Assembly: GCA_046712825.1 (NCBI GenBank)
Contig: JBKKCR010000147.1
Location: forward strand, 1-15,081
DNA length: 15,081 nucleotides
Origin: DATFGK01 sp046712825
Lineage (GTDB): Bacteria > Actinomycetota > AC-67
Direction of reading: 5' to 3'
Positions 1-7,448 of the stretch are shown here, in pieces. Made by a program: the position numbers and the translations under genes. The notes beneath the pieces are model-generated. The model saw only the letters and a list, made by a program, of their open reading frames with translations, was not told the DNA's origin and ran no database searches. Every line of letters starts with the position of its first letter. The first letter of the stretch is position 1.

Positions 1-779
1 TCGACGCGACCCGGCGGCTCGCGCAGGGCGCGGCGGCGATCGCGGTTCAGCACCCGAGTTTCCTCGGATGCCTCGAGGACGTCTCGATGCTCGCCGAGAT
101 CGCGCACGAGCAGGGCGCCAAGCTGATCGTCCACTTCGATCTCACGTCGGCCGGTGTGCTTGAAGCGCCGGGTGCGCTGGGGGCCGACATCGTGGTGGCG
201 GAGGGGCAGCCGTTCGGAAACCACCTGAACTTCGGCGGACCGTACGTCGGTGTGATCGCCTGCCGTCGCGAGGACGCGCGCCGGCTCCCCGGCCGTCTCG
301 TGGGGGAGACCGTAGACCGCGAGGGTCGCCGCTCGTTCGTCCTCACGCTGCAAGCTCGCGAGCAACACATCCGCCGCGAGAAGGCGACGTCGAACATCTG
401 CACCAACCAGACCCTGAACGCCCTGGGCACGTCGGTCGCGCTCGCGTGGCTGGGGCCGCAGGGGTTGAGGGAGCTCGGCGATACGTGCCTCGCGAAGGCG
501 CGCTACTGCCGCGACCGGCTAATCGAAGTCGCCGGCGCGCGCCCCGTCTTCGACGCGCCGCTCTTCAAGGAGTTCGCCGTTCGCCTCCCGGCGGATCCCG
601 TCCGCGTGTGCGAACGCGCCGCCGCGGACGGCTACCTCGCCGGCGTGCCGCTCGCGCGCTACCTCCCCGGCCGCGACTTGGACGACGCGCTGCTCGTCGC
701 CGTCACGGAGCGGCGCACCCGTGAGGAGATCGACGGGCTCGCCGAAGCCGTCGCGCGCGCCTGCAAGGAGGAGGCGTGA
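1..779 (+). CDS. gcvPA: glycine dehydrogenase (decarboxylating) subunit 1, 5' end missing
   Basis: This is the C-terminal part (about 258 residues) of the first subunit of a split P-protein of the glycine cleavage system. With subunit 2 it decarboxylates glycine on pyridoxal phosphate and passes the aminomethyl group to lipoyl H-protein in the cytosol. The frame is open from base 3, so the start lies outside the window. Family-typical stretches are visible: the HPSFLGCLED segment at the left edge, a GADIVVAEGQPFG segment followed by NFGGPYVGV, then an arginine-rich loop and the TLQAREQHIRREKATSNICT segment. Subunit 1 is usually about 440-450 residues, so roughly 190 residues are missing because of the window edge, not decay. 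The stop TGA shares four bases (GTGA) with the GTG start of gcvPB, which indicates translational coupling. Identification is by recognition of the family. Confidence 0.95.
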   Translation, partial: DATRRLAQGAAAIAVQHPSFLGCLEDVSMLAEIAHEQGAKLIVHFDLTSAGVLEAPGALGADIVVAEGQPFGNHLNFGGPYVGVIACRREDARRLPGRLVGETVDREGRRSFVLTLQAREQHIRREKATSNICTNQTLNALGTSVALAWLGPQGLRELGDTCLAKARYCRDRLIEVAGARPVFDAPLFKEFAVRLPADPVRVCERAAADGYLAGVPLARYLPGRDLDDALLVAVTERRTREEIDGLAEAVARACKEEA

Positions 780-2320
780 CCGCGCGCCCGTCGCCTCCCA
801 AGCTCGCGCTCGCCGAGGAGCAGCTGGTCTTCGAGCGTTCGCGCCCGGGTCGCCGCGCCGGCCGCATGCCGGCACTCGACGTCCCCGCCGCGCCGGCCGA
901 TGCCATCCCCGACGCGATGCGGCGCCGCAACGCGCCGTTGCTGCCCGAGGTCTCCGAGAACGAGCTCGTGCGCCATTACACGCGCCTGTCGCAGCGGAAC
1001 TGGGGCATCGACACCGGCTTCTACCCGCTCGGCTCGTGCTCGATGAAGTACAACCCCAAGCTCGCGGAGGACGCGGCGGCCATGGCGGGGTTCCGGCGCC
1101 TCCACCCGCTTCAGCCCGAATCGCAGACCCAAGGCGCTCTTCAGCTCCTCGTCGAGCTCGAGCGCGCGCTGTGTGCCATAACGGGGATGGCCGGAGTGAC
1201 GTTCCAGCCGGCCGCAGGCGCCCACGGCGAGCTCACCGGCTTGCTGCTCATGAAGGCCTTCCACGAGAACAACGGTCAGCAGCGGCGTCGCGTGATCATC
1301 CCCGACTCGGCACACGGGACGAACCCGGCGTCGGTTACGCTCGCCGGCTACGAGACCCAGGAGGTTCCGTCCGACTCGCGCGGCTTGGTCGACGTGGACG
1401 CCCTGGAGCGGATGGTCGGCGACGACGTGGCCGGGTTCATGATCACGAATCCGAACACGCTCGGCCTATTCGAGGAGAACATCGAGCGCATCGCGGCCGC
1501 GATCCATTCGGTCGGCGGGCTTCTCTACTACGACGGCGCCAACCTCAACGCGATCCTCGGCCGCACTCGGCCCGGCGACATGGGCTTCGACATCGTCCAC
1601 ATGAACCTGCACAAGACCTTCGCGACGCCGCACGGCGGAGGAGGACCGGGCGCGGGACCGGTCGCCGTCTCCGAGCGGCTCGTCCCGTTCCTGCCTGGCC
1701 CGCGTCCCGTCTACAACGAAGCCTCCAAGATCTATCGCTGGGACGACGTCGACGAGCGCTCGATCGGACGGATGCACACCTTCTGGGGGAATTTCGGGAT
1801 CCTGGTCCGCGCCTCGTCGTACGCGCGAACCCTGGGATCCGACGGGTTACGCCACGTCGCGGAGCGTGCGGTGCTCAACGCGAACTACCTCGCCCACCGT
1901 CTGCGCGGAACCTACGACCTCGCCTTCCCGGCGCAGCCGATGCACGAGTTCGTGCTGAGCGCGCGCAAGCAGAAAGCCCGCGGCGCGAAGGCGATGGACG
2001 TCGCGAAGCGAGTTCTGGACTACGGGTTCCACGCACCCACCGTGTATTTCCCGCTGATCGTCGACGAGGCGATGATGATCGAGCCCACCGAGACCGAGGC
2101 GGTCGAGACCCTCGACGCGTTCGCCGAGGCGTTCATCGCCATCGACCGCGAGATCGACACCGACCTCGACACTCTCAAGGCGGCGCCGCACACGACGCCG
2201 ATCAGCCGACCCGACGAAGCTCGCGCCGCGCGCAACCTCGTCCCGCGGTGGTACCCGCGTCCGACGGAGCCGGCGCATGATCCCGAGGACGCCGGGCCCG
2301 ACGAGAAGCCTTCCGTCTAA
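776..2320 (+). CDS. gcvPB: glycine dehydrogenase (decarboxylating) subunit 2
   Basis: This is the PLP-carrying subunit of the split P-protein, 514 residues, a little longer than the usual 480-500. The GTG start overlaps the gcvPA stop as GTGA, and an AAGGAGGAGG run ends one base before it. The N-terminus has the family pattern of a short lead-in, GRRAGRMPALDVP, and then the region ending in NWGIDTGFYPLGSCSMKYNP. The PLP Schiff-base lysine is K280 in NLHKTFATPHGGGGPGAGPV, whose glycine-rich loop is diagnostic. A DSAHGTNPASV segment also matches. It works with GcvPA, and H- and T-protein genes presumably lie upstream, outside the window. A split P-protein is known from Firmicutes, archaea, Thermotoga and some deep actinobacterial lineages, while most studied actinomycetes carry a single fused chain. 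Confidence 0.96.
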   Translation: MTARPSPPKLALAEEQLVFERSRPGRRAGRMPALDVPAAPADAIPDAMRRRNAPLLPEVSENELVRHYTRLSQRNWGIDTGFYPLGSCSMKYNPKLAEDAAAMAGFRRLHPLQPESQTQGALQLLVELERALCAITGMAGVTFQPAAGAHGELTGLLLMKAFHENNGQQRRRVIIPDSAHGTNPASVTLAGYETQEVPSDSRGLVDVDALERMVGDDVAGFMITNPNTLGLFEENIERIAAAIHSVGGLLYYDGANLNAILGRTRPGDMGFDIVHMNLHKTFATPHGGGGPGAGPVAVSERLVPFLPGPRPVYNEASKIYRWDDVDERSIGRMHTFWGNFGILVRASSYARTLGSDGLRHVAERAVLNANYLAHRLRGTYDLAFPAQPMHEFVLSARKQKARGAKAMDVAKRVLDYGFHAPTVYFPLIVDEAMMIEPTETEAVETLDAFAEAFIAIDREIDTDLDTLKAAPHTTPISRPDEARAARNLVPRWYPRPTEPAHDPEDAGPDEKPSV

Positions 2321-2325
2321 GCGGC

Positions 2326-3033
2326 GTGGACGACCGGCTCGTCATCGAACGCCGCTTCCGCGGCCCGCCGGACTCCGGCAACGGCGGATACTCGTGCGGG
2401 CTGCTGGGAGCGCGGATGCCCGGCCCGGCGGAGGTCACGCTGCGCCTTCCTCCGCCGCTCGACAGGGTCCTGATCGTGGAGGAGCGGCCCGACGGCGGAC
2501 TCGCGGCCACGAACGACGGCACCCTCGTGATGGAGGCCGTCCCCATCGAGCTCGACGCGTCGATCCCCGTCACGGTTTCGCTCGCCGAGGCCGAAGACGC
2601 CGCGACGCGGTTCGAAGGCTTCCTTAACCACGCGTTTCCCTCATGCTTCGTTTGCGGACCCGAGCGGGAAGAGGGCGACGGCTTGCGCATCTTCGCCGGT
2701 GAGCTGGACGCAGGCGCTGCCGCCGCGCCGTGGGCACCGCACCCGAACCTCGCCGACTCGAGCGGGATCGTGCGTCCCGAGTTCGTCTGGGCGGCGCTCG
2801 ACTGTCCGACGGGGTGGGCTACCTTCTCCGCGGCTCCCGACGCGGGGCTCATGCTGCTCGGACGCCTCGCAGCGCAGATCCTCAGGCCGGTGGAGGTGGG
2901 GAATACCTATGTGGCCGCCGCCTGGCCGACCGGACGCGATGGGCGCAAGCACTACGCGACGGGCGCGATCCTGTCTGCGGACGGCGATCCCTGCGCCGTT
3001 TCCCGGGCGACCTGGATCGAGCTGAGGAACTAA
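2326..3033 (+). CDS. hotdog-fold, thioesterase-like protein of unknown substrate
   Basis: This is a 235-residue soluble protein with no signal peptide. The GTG start lies five bases after the gcvPB stop, so it is probably in the same transcript; no clear Shine-Dalgarno is seen. It has two related halves. Residues about 8-75 contain FRGPPDSGNGGYSCGLLG, which resembles the substrate-loop and helix segment of 4HBT-type acyl-CoA thioesterases. Residues about 150-232 contain WAALDCPTGW, then GRLAAQILRPVEVGNTYVAA and a final SADGDPCAVSRATW strand, again hotdog-like. Between them is FPSCFVCGP (C107, C110), a conserved-looking pair in this family, though no zinc site can be claimed from two cysteines. 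A role in acyl-thioester hydrolysis or acyl binding is inferred from fold resemblance. Position next to gcvPB gives no obvious functional link. Confidence 0.8.
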   Translation: MDDRLVIERRFRGPPDSGNGGYSCGLLGARMPGPAEVTLRLPPPLDRVLIVEERPDGGLAATNDGTLVMEAVPIELDASIPVTVSLAEAEDAATRFEGFLNHAFPSCFVCGPEREEGDGLRIFAGELDAGAAAAPWAPHPNLADSSGIVRPEFVWAALDCPTGWATFSAAPDAGLMLLGRLAAQILRPVEVGNTYVAAAWPTGRDGRKHYATGAILSADGDPCAVSRATWIELRN

Positions 3034-3040
3034 GCCGGAA

Positions 3041-3235
3041 TCAGCGCTCGGGCGAGCCGATGATCCAGTAGAGCGGCACGCCGACGATCGGGATCAGGAT
3101 CACCACGAGCAGCCACACGATCTGGTTGCCGGCGCGGAAACGGTAGTCCTGGCCCTTGATGATGTCGATGATCGTACGGATCCACAGCCCGATCAGGAAG
3201 ATCACAAGCAACGGGATGAGCAGCCGGAACATCAT
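3041..3235 (-). CDS. small PLDc_N-domain membrane protein
   Basis: This is a 64-residue membrane protein made of two hydrophobic segments. Residues about 3-25 hold LLIPLLVIFLIGLWIRTIID and residues about 38-60 hold a second segment starting at QIVWLLVVILIPIVG. They are joined by a short loop with KGQDYRF. This is the pattern of the PLDc_N (phospholipase D-nuclease/cardiolipin synthase N-terminal) domain, which usually occurs as a stand-alone two-helix protein in actinobacteria. Tandem ATG codons lie at 3235 and 3232. The first overlaps the TGA of the upstream crotonase gene as ATGA, which favours 3235. The same frame stays open further upstream, but that stretch is the reverse frame of the crotonase gene. 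Its role is unknown. It converges with the plus-strand hotdog gene, leaving seven bases between stops. Confidence 0.85.
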   Translation of the reverse strand: MMFRLLIPLLVIFLIGLWIRTIIDIIKGQDYRFRAGNQIVWLLVVILIPIVGVPLYWIIGSPER

Positions 3236-3987
3236 GGCGCAGATCGTCCCGATGGGGGAGCGGGTCGGTCGCCGGTTCGGAAACGCTCGAGCCCTACGAC
3301 CATGTCGAGGTCCGCCAGCGTCGCCTCGCCACGCTTGGCCTCGGCGTCGATACCGTCGCCGGCGATTGCGGACGAGCGATCGGCTACGAGGGAGGCCTGC
3401 GGGTACGCGGCCAGATGCGTCGCAAGCTCCAGGGCGCGTTCGAGATGACTCCCGGCAGGGACGACCTCTTGGACGAGGCCCATGCGCAGTGCCGTCGCGG
3501 AATCGATCCGCACGCCGGTTTCGATGAGGTACAGCGCGTTCCCGAGACCGACGATCCGGGGCAGGCGCTGCGTGCCGCCGTCGATCAGCGGGACGCCCCA
3601 TCGGCGGTTAAGGACGCCGAACGTCGATGTCTCGTCGGCTATGCGAAAGTCGCACCAGCACGCGAGCTCGAGCCCGCCGGCGAAGCAGTATCCGCCGATC
3701 GCAGCGATCGTGGGCTTGGAGACCTCCATGCGCGAGATCCCCATCGGCCCCGACTCGGAGGCGCCCGGACGCGCGATGAGGTCGAGCGCCTTGAGGTCGG
3801 CGCCGGCGCAGAACGACTTCCCTCCGGCGCCGGTCAGCACCATGGCTCGGGCGTCCGCGTCGGAATCGAAGGCGCGAACGGCGTCCTCGAGCGCTTGCGC
3901 CGTCTCAGCGTTGACGGCGTTGTGGACCTCCCGACGGTCGATGGTGACGACCACCACCGCTCCCGTACGTTCGACGCGGACCGGCAT
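3232..3987 (-). CDS. crotonase-family protein (enoyl-CoA hydratase/isomerase-like) lacking the usual catalytic glutamates
   Basis: This is a 251-residue crotonase-fold protein of normal family length. Family marks are visible: SFCAGADLKAL (oxyanion-hole half, about 58-68), GGYCFAGGLELACWCDFRIA (about 98-117) and GVPLIDGGTQRLPRIVG (about 131-147). Read-through alignment to classical enoyl-CoA hydratase puts N127 where the first catalytic Glu sits and Y153 where the second sits; E156 is nearby. Straight enoyl-CoA hydration is therefore doubtful. The RRWGVPLIDGG segment is common in a large actinobacterial subgroup annotated only as crotonase-like, so the true reaction is unknown. The ATG start has no Shine-Dalgarno, but TAGCAT lies seven bases upstream, compatible with a leaderless transcript. 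The stop overlaps the next small membrane gene. It follows modC by 24 bases on the same strand. Confidence 0.92.
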   Translation of the reverse strand: MPVRVERTGAVVVVTIDRREVHNAVNAETAQALEDAVRAFDSDADARAMVLTGAGGKSFCAGADLKALDLIARPGASESGPMGISRMEVSKPTIAAIGGYCFAGGLELACWCDFRIADETSTFGVLNRRWGVPLIDGGTQRLPRIVGLGNALYLIETGVRIDSATALRMGLVQEVVPAGSHLERALELATHLAAYPQASLVADRSSAIAGDGIDAEAKRGEATLADLDMVVGLERFRTGDRPAPPSGRSAP

Positions 3988-3994
3988 CGCAGGA

Positions 3995-4000
3995 ATGCTA
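3995..4000 (-). promoter_or_regulatory. possible -10 element of a leaderless promoter for the crotonase gene
   Basis: The minus strand reads TAGCAT, seven bases before the ATG at 3987, in the 24-base gap after modC. No good -35 hexamer was found. It is proposed only because the gene has no Shine-Dalgarno and because the same arrangement recurs before two other genes in this window. Confidence 0.3.
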
Positions 4001-4011
4001 CCGTCGCACCT

Positions 4012-5082
4012 TCACGGGAGCACCACCCGCACCTCGAGCGCCTTGAACGACGCCCAAACCCGCATCCCCTCGAGGAGTCCGAGCCCTCGCAGCGACGCGA
4101 CGGTGATCTCGGCGACGACCGGCGGAGCGGATCCGACCCCGACGCGGGCCCGGTCACCTTCGACGCTTATGAACGAGACCAGCCCTGCGAACACGTTCCG
4201 GGCCGATCCTGACGGCGGCTCGAGGAACAGCGACACGTCGGCCGGGCGCAGGATGCCCAGCGTGTCGTCGACCGGCTCGTCGAATCCTTCTGGCGCCCCG
4301 CATGCGACGTCGCCGTCGGCGGTTCGAAGCACCGCTGCGCCCTGGCCAGGCTCGAGCCGGCCGACGAAGAGATTCACGCCGACCAGGTCGGCCGCGTACC
4401 GAGTTCGCGGCGCCGCGCGAACCTGCTCCGGTGTCGCGTCGTGCGTAACCCGTCCGCCCTCGATCACCACCAGCCGCTCGGCCAGGGTCATCGCGTCGAC
4501 GGGATCATGCGTGACGATCAGCGCGACGCCTCCGAATCCGGCGAGGACGCGGCGCAGCAGCGCTCGGATCCGAGTCTTCGCCGAGACGTCCAGCGCGGTG
4601 AGCGGCTCGTCGAGCAGGAGCAAGCGCGGCTCGGTGACGAGCGCGCGAGCAAGCGCGACGCGCTGCGCCTCGCCGCCGGACAGCGACGCCGGCTTCGCAT
4701 CTGCGAGGGGAAGCGCCTCCACGAGCGCGAGGGTTTTCCTTGCGCGGTCGCGCGCCTCGGCGGCCGGTGTCCCACGAGCCCGGAGCGGGAAGGCAACGTT
4801 CTCGAGCGCGCTGAGGTGGGGGAGAAGGAGCAGCCCCTGGAACAAGACGCCGATGCGACGATCCTCCGGGGAAAGGTGGACCGCGGCATCGTCCAGCACC
4901 TCACCGTTGAGGACGACCCGGCCCGAGTCGGGCACGAGCAATCCCGCCAGCACGGAAACGAGCGTGGACTTCCCGGCGCCGTTCGGGCCGAGCAGCGCCA
5001 CCGTTTCGCCGGGCCGCGCTGCGAATGCGGCGTCGACGGTGAACCCATCGCGCCGTGCCCGCACGTCGACCTCAAGGCTCAT
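4012..5082 (-). CDS. modC: molybdate ABC transporter ATP-binding protein
   Basis: This is the 356-residue ATPase subunit that powers molybdate import through ModB. Walker A is GPNGAGKST (32-40), the Q-loop glutamine is Q82 in FQGLLLLPHLS, the ABC signature is LSGGEAQ (134-140), Walker B is LLLLDEP (154-160) and the switch histidine is H192 in VTHDP. The C-terminal 120 residues or so form a TOBE-type domain (NLFVGRLEPGQG onward and ARNVFAGLVSFISVEGDRAR), typical of ModC. The ATG at 5082 overlaps the modB stop as ATGA. A longer open frame continues upstream, but it is the reverse shadow of modB. Length and domain order match complete ModC proteins. A sulfate or other oxyanion transporter ATPase is less likely given the ModA-type binding protein and TOBE regulator next door. 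Confidence 0.95.
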   Translation of the reverse strand: MSLEVDVRARRDGFTVDAAFAARPGETVALLGPNGAGKSTLVSVLAGLLVPDSGRVVLNGEVLDDAAVHLSPEDRRIGVLFQGLLLLPHLSALENVAFPLRARGTPAAEARDRARKTLALVEALPLADAKPASLSGGEAQRVALARALVTEPRLLLLDEPLTALDVSAKTRIRALLRRVLAGFGGVALIVTHDPVDAMTLAERLVVIEGGRVTHDATPEQVRAAPRTRYAADLVGVNLFVGRLEPGQGAAVLRTADGDVACGAPEGFDEPVDDTLGILRPADVSLFLEPPSGSARNVFAGLVSFISVEGDRARVGVGSAPPVVAEITVASLRGLGLLEGMRVWASFKALEVRVVLP

Positions 5083-5852
5083 CGTGCCGACAGCCTTCCC
5101 CGAAGCGCGACCATCGCAACGAGCGAGAGCGCGACAAGCAGGAGCGATTGGAGGACGGCGCCACCGGGGTCGGTCTGGAAGGTCTCGTACACGGAAAGCG
5201 GGAGCGTCTGGGTTTCGCCGGCGAGGTTGCCGGCGAACGTGATCGTCGCGCCGAATTCGCCGAGCGACCGAGCGGCGACCAGGACCGCGCCGGCGGCGAT
5301 CTGGGGTCGCAGCATCGGAAGTGTCACGCGGCGCAGCACGTACCAGCGCGAACCTCCCATCGCAGCAGCCGCCTGCTCGAGCCGGGGATCGATCGAGCGG
5401 ACACCGGCCTCGACCGCGAGGATCAGCAGGGGAGTGGACACGAACGCCGCGGCGAGTACGGCGGCGCCCGTCGTGAAGGGGAGTTCGATCCCGAGCGCGG
5501 CTAGGGGCCGCCCCAGGATCCCTCGCCTTCCGAGGGCCATCAGAAGTCCGACGCCGCCCACAACGGGCGGCAGAACCATCGGAAGCAGCACGATCCCGCG
5601 AGCGAGCGACGAACCGCGGAACCGGGCGCGTGCCAGAACGATGGCCGCGGGAACCCCGAGCAAGAGAGCGATGGCGACGGCCCCGGCCGCCACGACCAGC
5701 GAGAGGCCCAATGCCGTTCGGGCTCCCGGGCTCCAGATGCGATCGAGGTCGCTCCACGGCGCGCGCGCGGCCAGCCCGACCACGGGAAGCGCGACGAACG
5801 CCACGCAAAGGCCGGCGAGGATCTTCAGCCCGCGCGGCGCCGGATCGTTCAC
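5079..5852 (-). CDS. modB: molybdate ABC transporter permease
   Basis: This is a 257-residue inner-membrane permease. Hydrophobic segments are visible at about 11-29, 47-75, 85-107, 127-150 and 230-252. The cytoplasmic EAA loop that contacts the ATPase is at about 159-182 (LEQAAAAMGGSRWYVLRRVT, followed by LP). Another family-typical stretch is ARSLGEFGATITFAGN, widely seen in molybdate permeases. The GTG start overlaps the modA stop as GTGA, and the stop overlaps the modC start as ATGA. Translation of the three transporter genes is therefore likely coupled. Confidence 0.95.
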   Translation of the reverse strand: MNDPAPRGLKILAGLCVAFVALPVVGLAARAPWSDLDRIWSPGARTALGLSLVVAAGAVAIALLLGVPAAIVLARARFRGSSLARGIVLLPMVLPPVVGGVGLLMALGRRGILGRPLAALGIELPFTTGAAVLAAAFVSTPLLILAVEAGVRSIDPRLEQAAAAMGGSRWYVLRRVTLPMLRPQIAAGAVLVAARSLGEFGATITFAGNLAGETQTLPLSVYETFQTDPGGAVLQSLLLVALSLVAMVALRGRLSAR

Positions 5853-6610
5853 GGCTCGAGGAACCCGGCGTCGCGAAGGATCGCTTGCCCTTGCCGGAGC
5901 ACGAACCCGACGAACGCCCCGGCGAGAACGTGCCGGCGGGTTCCTCGTACCACCGCGATGGGGTAAGAGGCGATCACGTTCACCTCGTCCGGGATGGCGA
6001 TGACGGAAACCTGCGCCCTTAAGGCAGGTGTGACGTCGGTCGCGTAGACGATCCCAGCGTCGGCCTCACCAAGCAGGACCTTCTGCACGACCCCTTTGAC
6101 GTCTTCCTCGTTGGACACCACGTTTCGCTCGGCGGCTTGGAGGCCGGCCTTCGCCAGGGCTTCCCGCGCGTATCCGCCGATCGGTACCGCCGGCACGGCC
6201 AAGACGAGCTTCAGGCCGGGACGCGTCAGATCCTCGAAGTGTTTGATCCCGGCCGGGTTTTCGTCGGGGACGATCACGGCGAGCTTGTTGCGCGCGAATA
6301 CCTCCGCCTCGCCAATGATGCCCCGAGCCTTCTCGACCGCATCCATCCAGCGTGGGCTGGCCGATGCGAACACGTCCGCGGGAGCGCCCTCGTTGATCCC
6401 GGTGGCGAGCCCGTCGGAAGGTCCGAAGCTAAGTCGGACGTCCACGTCCCGGAACGTCTGCTCGAACTCGACTTCGATCCGCATGAACGTCTCGGTGAGC
6501 GAGGCGGCGGCGAACACGAGGATCCCCTGAGAACGGGAGCCCGTCGATCCTCCGCACCCGCCGGCGCCGAGGACGAGGACCGCGGCGAAGGCGAGCACCC
6601 GGCGTCTCAC
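5849..6610 (-). CDS. modA: molybdate ABC transporter substrate-binding lipoprotein
   Basis: This is a 253-residue extracytoplasmic molybdate-binding protein. The chosen GTG start at 6610 overlaps the TGA of the upstream regulator gene as GTGA. It gives a short signal peptide, three arginines followed by VLAFAAVLVLGAGGC. C19 is the likely lipidated cysteine, although AGGC is a relaxed lipobox (A rather than L at -3). The mature part has the ModA/SBP_bac_11 hallmarks: LVFAAASLTETF, GPSDGLATGI, GAPADVFASAS, then ARNKLAVIVP, and near the C-terminus GEADAGIVYATDV. A longer open frame upstream is a shadow of the regulator. Anchoring as a lipoprotein would make it a substrate of Lgt, LspA and the Lnt encoded in this window; that link is inferred. 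Confidence 0.94.
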   Translation of the reverse strand: MRRRVLAFAAVLVLGAGGCGGSTGSRSQGILVFAAASLTETFMRIEVEFEQTFRDVDVRLSFGPSDGLATGINEGAPADVFASASPRWMDAVEKARGIIGEAEVFARNKLAVIVPDENPAGIKHFEDLTRPGLKLVLAVPAVPIGGYAREALAKAGLQAAERNVVSNEEDVKGVVQKVLLGEADAGIVYATDVTPALRAQVSVIAIPDEVNVIASYPIAVVRGTRRHVLAGAFVGFVLRQGQAILRDAGFLEP

Positions 6611-7002
6611 GCGGTGACCTCCACGATCACGTTGGTGGCCTTCACCGCCGCCACCGCACGCATCCCCGGGCGAAGCCGAAGCTCGTCCACCGCTTCCCGC
6701 GTCGTCAGGGCAAGGATGCGATGAGGCCCGGCGAGGATCTCGACGGTTGCGACGAGCCCGTCCCGCTTCACCTCGGTGACGACCCCCGCGAATCGGTTGC
6801 GCGTGCTCTGTCCGATGATCTTGGGCTCGGTGCGGCTCCGGCCGGCTCGCAAGCGCTTGAGCTCGGAGGCGGGCACCATGCGCTGGCCGCCTTTGGTCCG
6901 GGTCATCTTGATCCGGCCGTCGCGTTCCCAACGTCTGAGCGTCTCGACGCGGACCCCGAGAGCTTCCGCAGCCTCACCGATCCGGTACCCAGAGCTTGCC
7001 AT
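6607..7002 (-). CDS. MerR-type HTH/TOBE molybdate-responsive regulator
   Basis: This is a 131-residue regulator. Residues about 6-52 form a MerR/excisionase-type helix-turn-helix (YRIGEAAEALGVRVETLRRW, then ERDGRI and a KGGQR wing). Residues about 66-129 form a single TOBE/Mop molybdate-binding domain (STRNRFAGVVTEVKRDGL, then LRPGMRAVAAVKATNVIV). It lacks the coiled coil and effector region of full MerR proteins. It is the first gene of the mod cluster and overlaps modA by four bases. It probably represses or tunes the cluster in response to bound molybdate. Two overlapping dyads begin ten bases upstream of the ATG and are the likely target. Function is inferred from domain pairing and position, and it differs from the proteobacterial ModE architecture. 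The Shine-Dalgarno is weak. Confidence 0.9.
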   Translation of the reverse strand: MASSGYRIGEAAEALGVRVETLRRWERDGRIKMTRTKGGQRMVPASELKRLRAGRSRTEPKIIGQSTRNRFAGVVTEVKRDGLVATVEILAGPHRILALTTREAVDELRLRPGMRAVAAVKATNVIVEVTA

Positions 7003-7011
7003 ACCTAGCTT

Positions 7012-7039
7012 TCTATGCCGTTCATAGACCTGAAGTCTA
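7012..7039 (-). promoter_or_regulatory. two overlapping dyads, likely operator of the mod cluster
   Basis: On the plus strand, TCTATG (7012-7017) and CATAGA (7023-7028) are perfect inverted arms with a five-base spacer. TAGAC (7025-7029) and GTCTA (7035-7039) form a second perfect dyad, also with a five-base spacer. The centres are 12 bases apart, about one helical turn, and the dyads share the middle half-site. They lie immediately upstream of the MerR-TOBE regulator start, so autoregulation is the simplest reading. No convincing -35/-10 pair was identified here. Confidence 0.6.
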
Positions 7040-7104
7040 GTGTTCGCAGGGCTTCAGCCGCACCTTCGGGCACCGACCAGCCGATGCGGAGGGTTGCGTA
7101 CTGG

Positions 7105-7383
7105 TTAGCGGCTCAGGAGGAGGATGAGCCCGGCGGCCCCACCGAAGCCGAACCAGGCGATGCGGAAAACGACGTTGGCCATGCCTTGAAGTGGCCGTGA
7201 GGCTTTCGGCGCGGCGAATATCGCCCACGTCGCAGCGAAGACGACAATGCCGACGACGCCGAGAAGTCCTCGAATCGCGACGGGTACGTCCCGCGTGAAT
7301 CCCCACCAGGGCACCGCGACGTACACCCCGAGCTCGGCCAAGAAGGTGAGCGCATCCGTGCCCCGGATTTGGGAGTCCATCAT
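7105..7383 (-). CDS. YrdB-family (DUF2568) small membrane protein
   Basis: This is a 92-residue integral membrane protein that resembles the DUF2568/YrdB family. The segment ALTFLAELGVYVAVPWWGFT is typical, followed by a second helix around LLGVVGIVVFAATWAIFAAP. A third is at the C-terminus (FRIAWFGFGGAAGLILLLSR). The KASRPL motif after the second helix is also common in this family. Tandem ATGs lie at 7383 and 7380, and only a weak purine-rich stretch precedes them. It is separated by 65 bases from the lipoprotein gene upstream on the same strand, so it may be cotranscribed with that unit. The molecular role of the family is unknown. Confidence 0.85.
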   Translation of the reverse strand: MMDSQIRGTDALTFLAELGVYVAVPWWGFTRDVPVAIRGLLGVVGIVVFAATWAIFAAPKASRPLQGMANVVFRIAWFGFGGAAGLILLLSR

Positions 7384-7448
7384 CTCATTCTCTTGAGTCC
7401 TCTTCGATAGCATCGGTACAGCAGCCCCGATCTCAAGGCAATCGCCGG

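Noticed and set aside
721..2280. Long plus-strand open frame overlapping gcvPB in another frame.
   Set aside because: It is a product of high GC at third codon positions; its protein is Arg/Ala-rich without domains, whereas gcvPB has clear motifs.
3046..3057. Hairpin GCTCG-GG-CGAGC near the convergent stops.
   Set aside because: It lies inside the PLDc_N coding end, has a two-base loop and no T-run, so it is not a credible terminator.
3236..3601. Upstream extension of the PLDc_N gene frame.
   Set aside because: This stretch lies entirely inside the crotonase gene and is arginine/proline-rich shadow sequence; the ATGA overlap gives a better start.
5083..5808. Upstream extension of the modC frame to 5808.
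   Set aside because: It overlies modB and has arginine-rich shadow composition; complete ModC begins at 5082.
3415..6022. Several long plus-strand open frames opposite the crotonase and mod genes.
   Set aside because: All are antisense shadows with Arg/Ser/Pro-rich products, and the minus strand carries well recognised genes.
6611..6931. Upstream extension of the modA frame to 6931.
   Set aside because: It overlies the MerR-TOBE gene. The GTG at 6610 gives a signal peptide and a four-base overlap.
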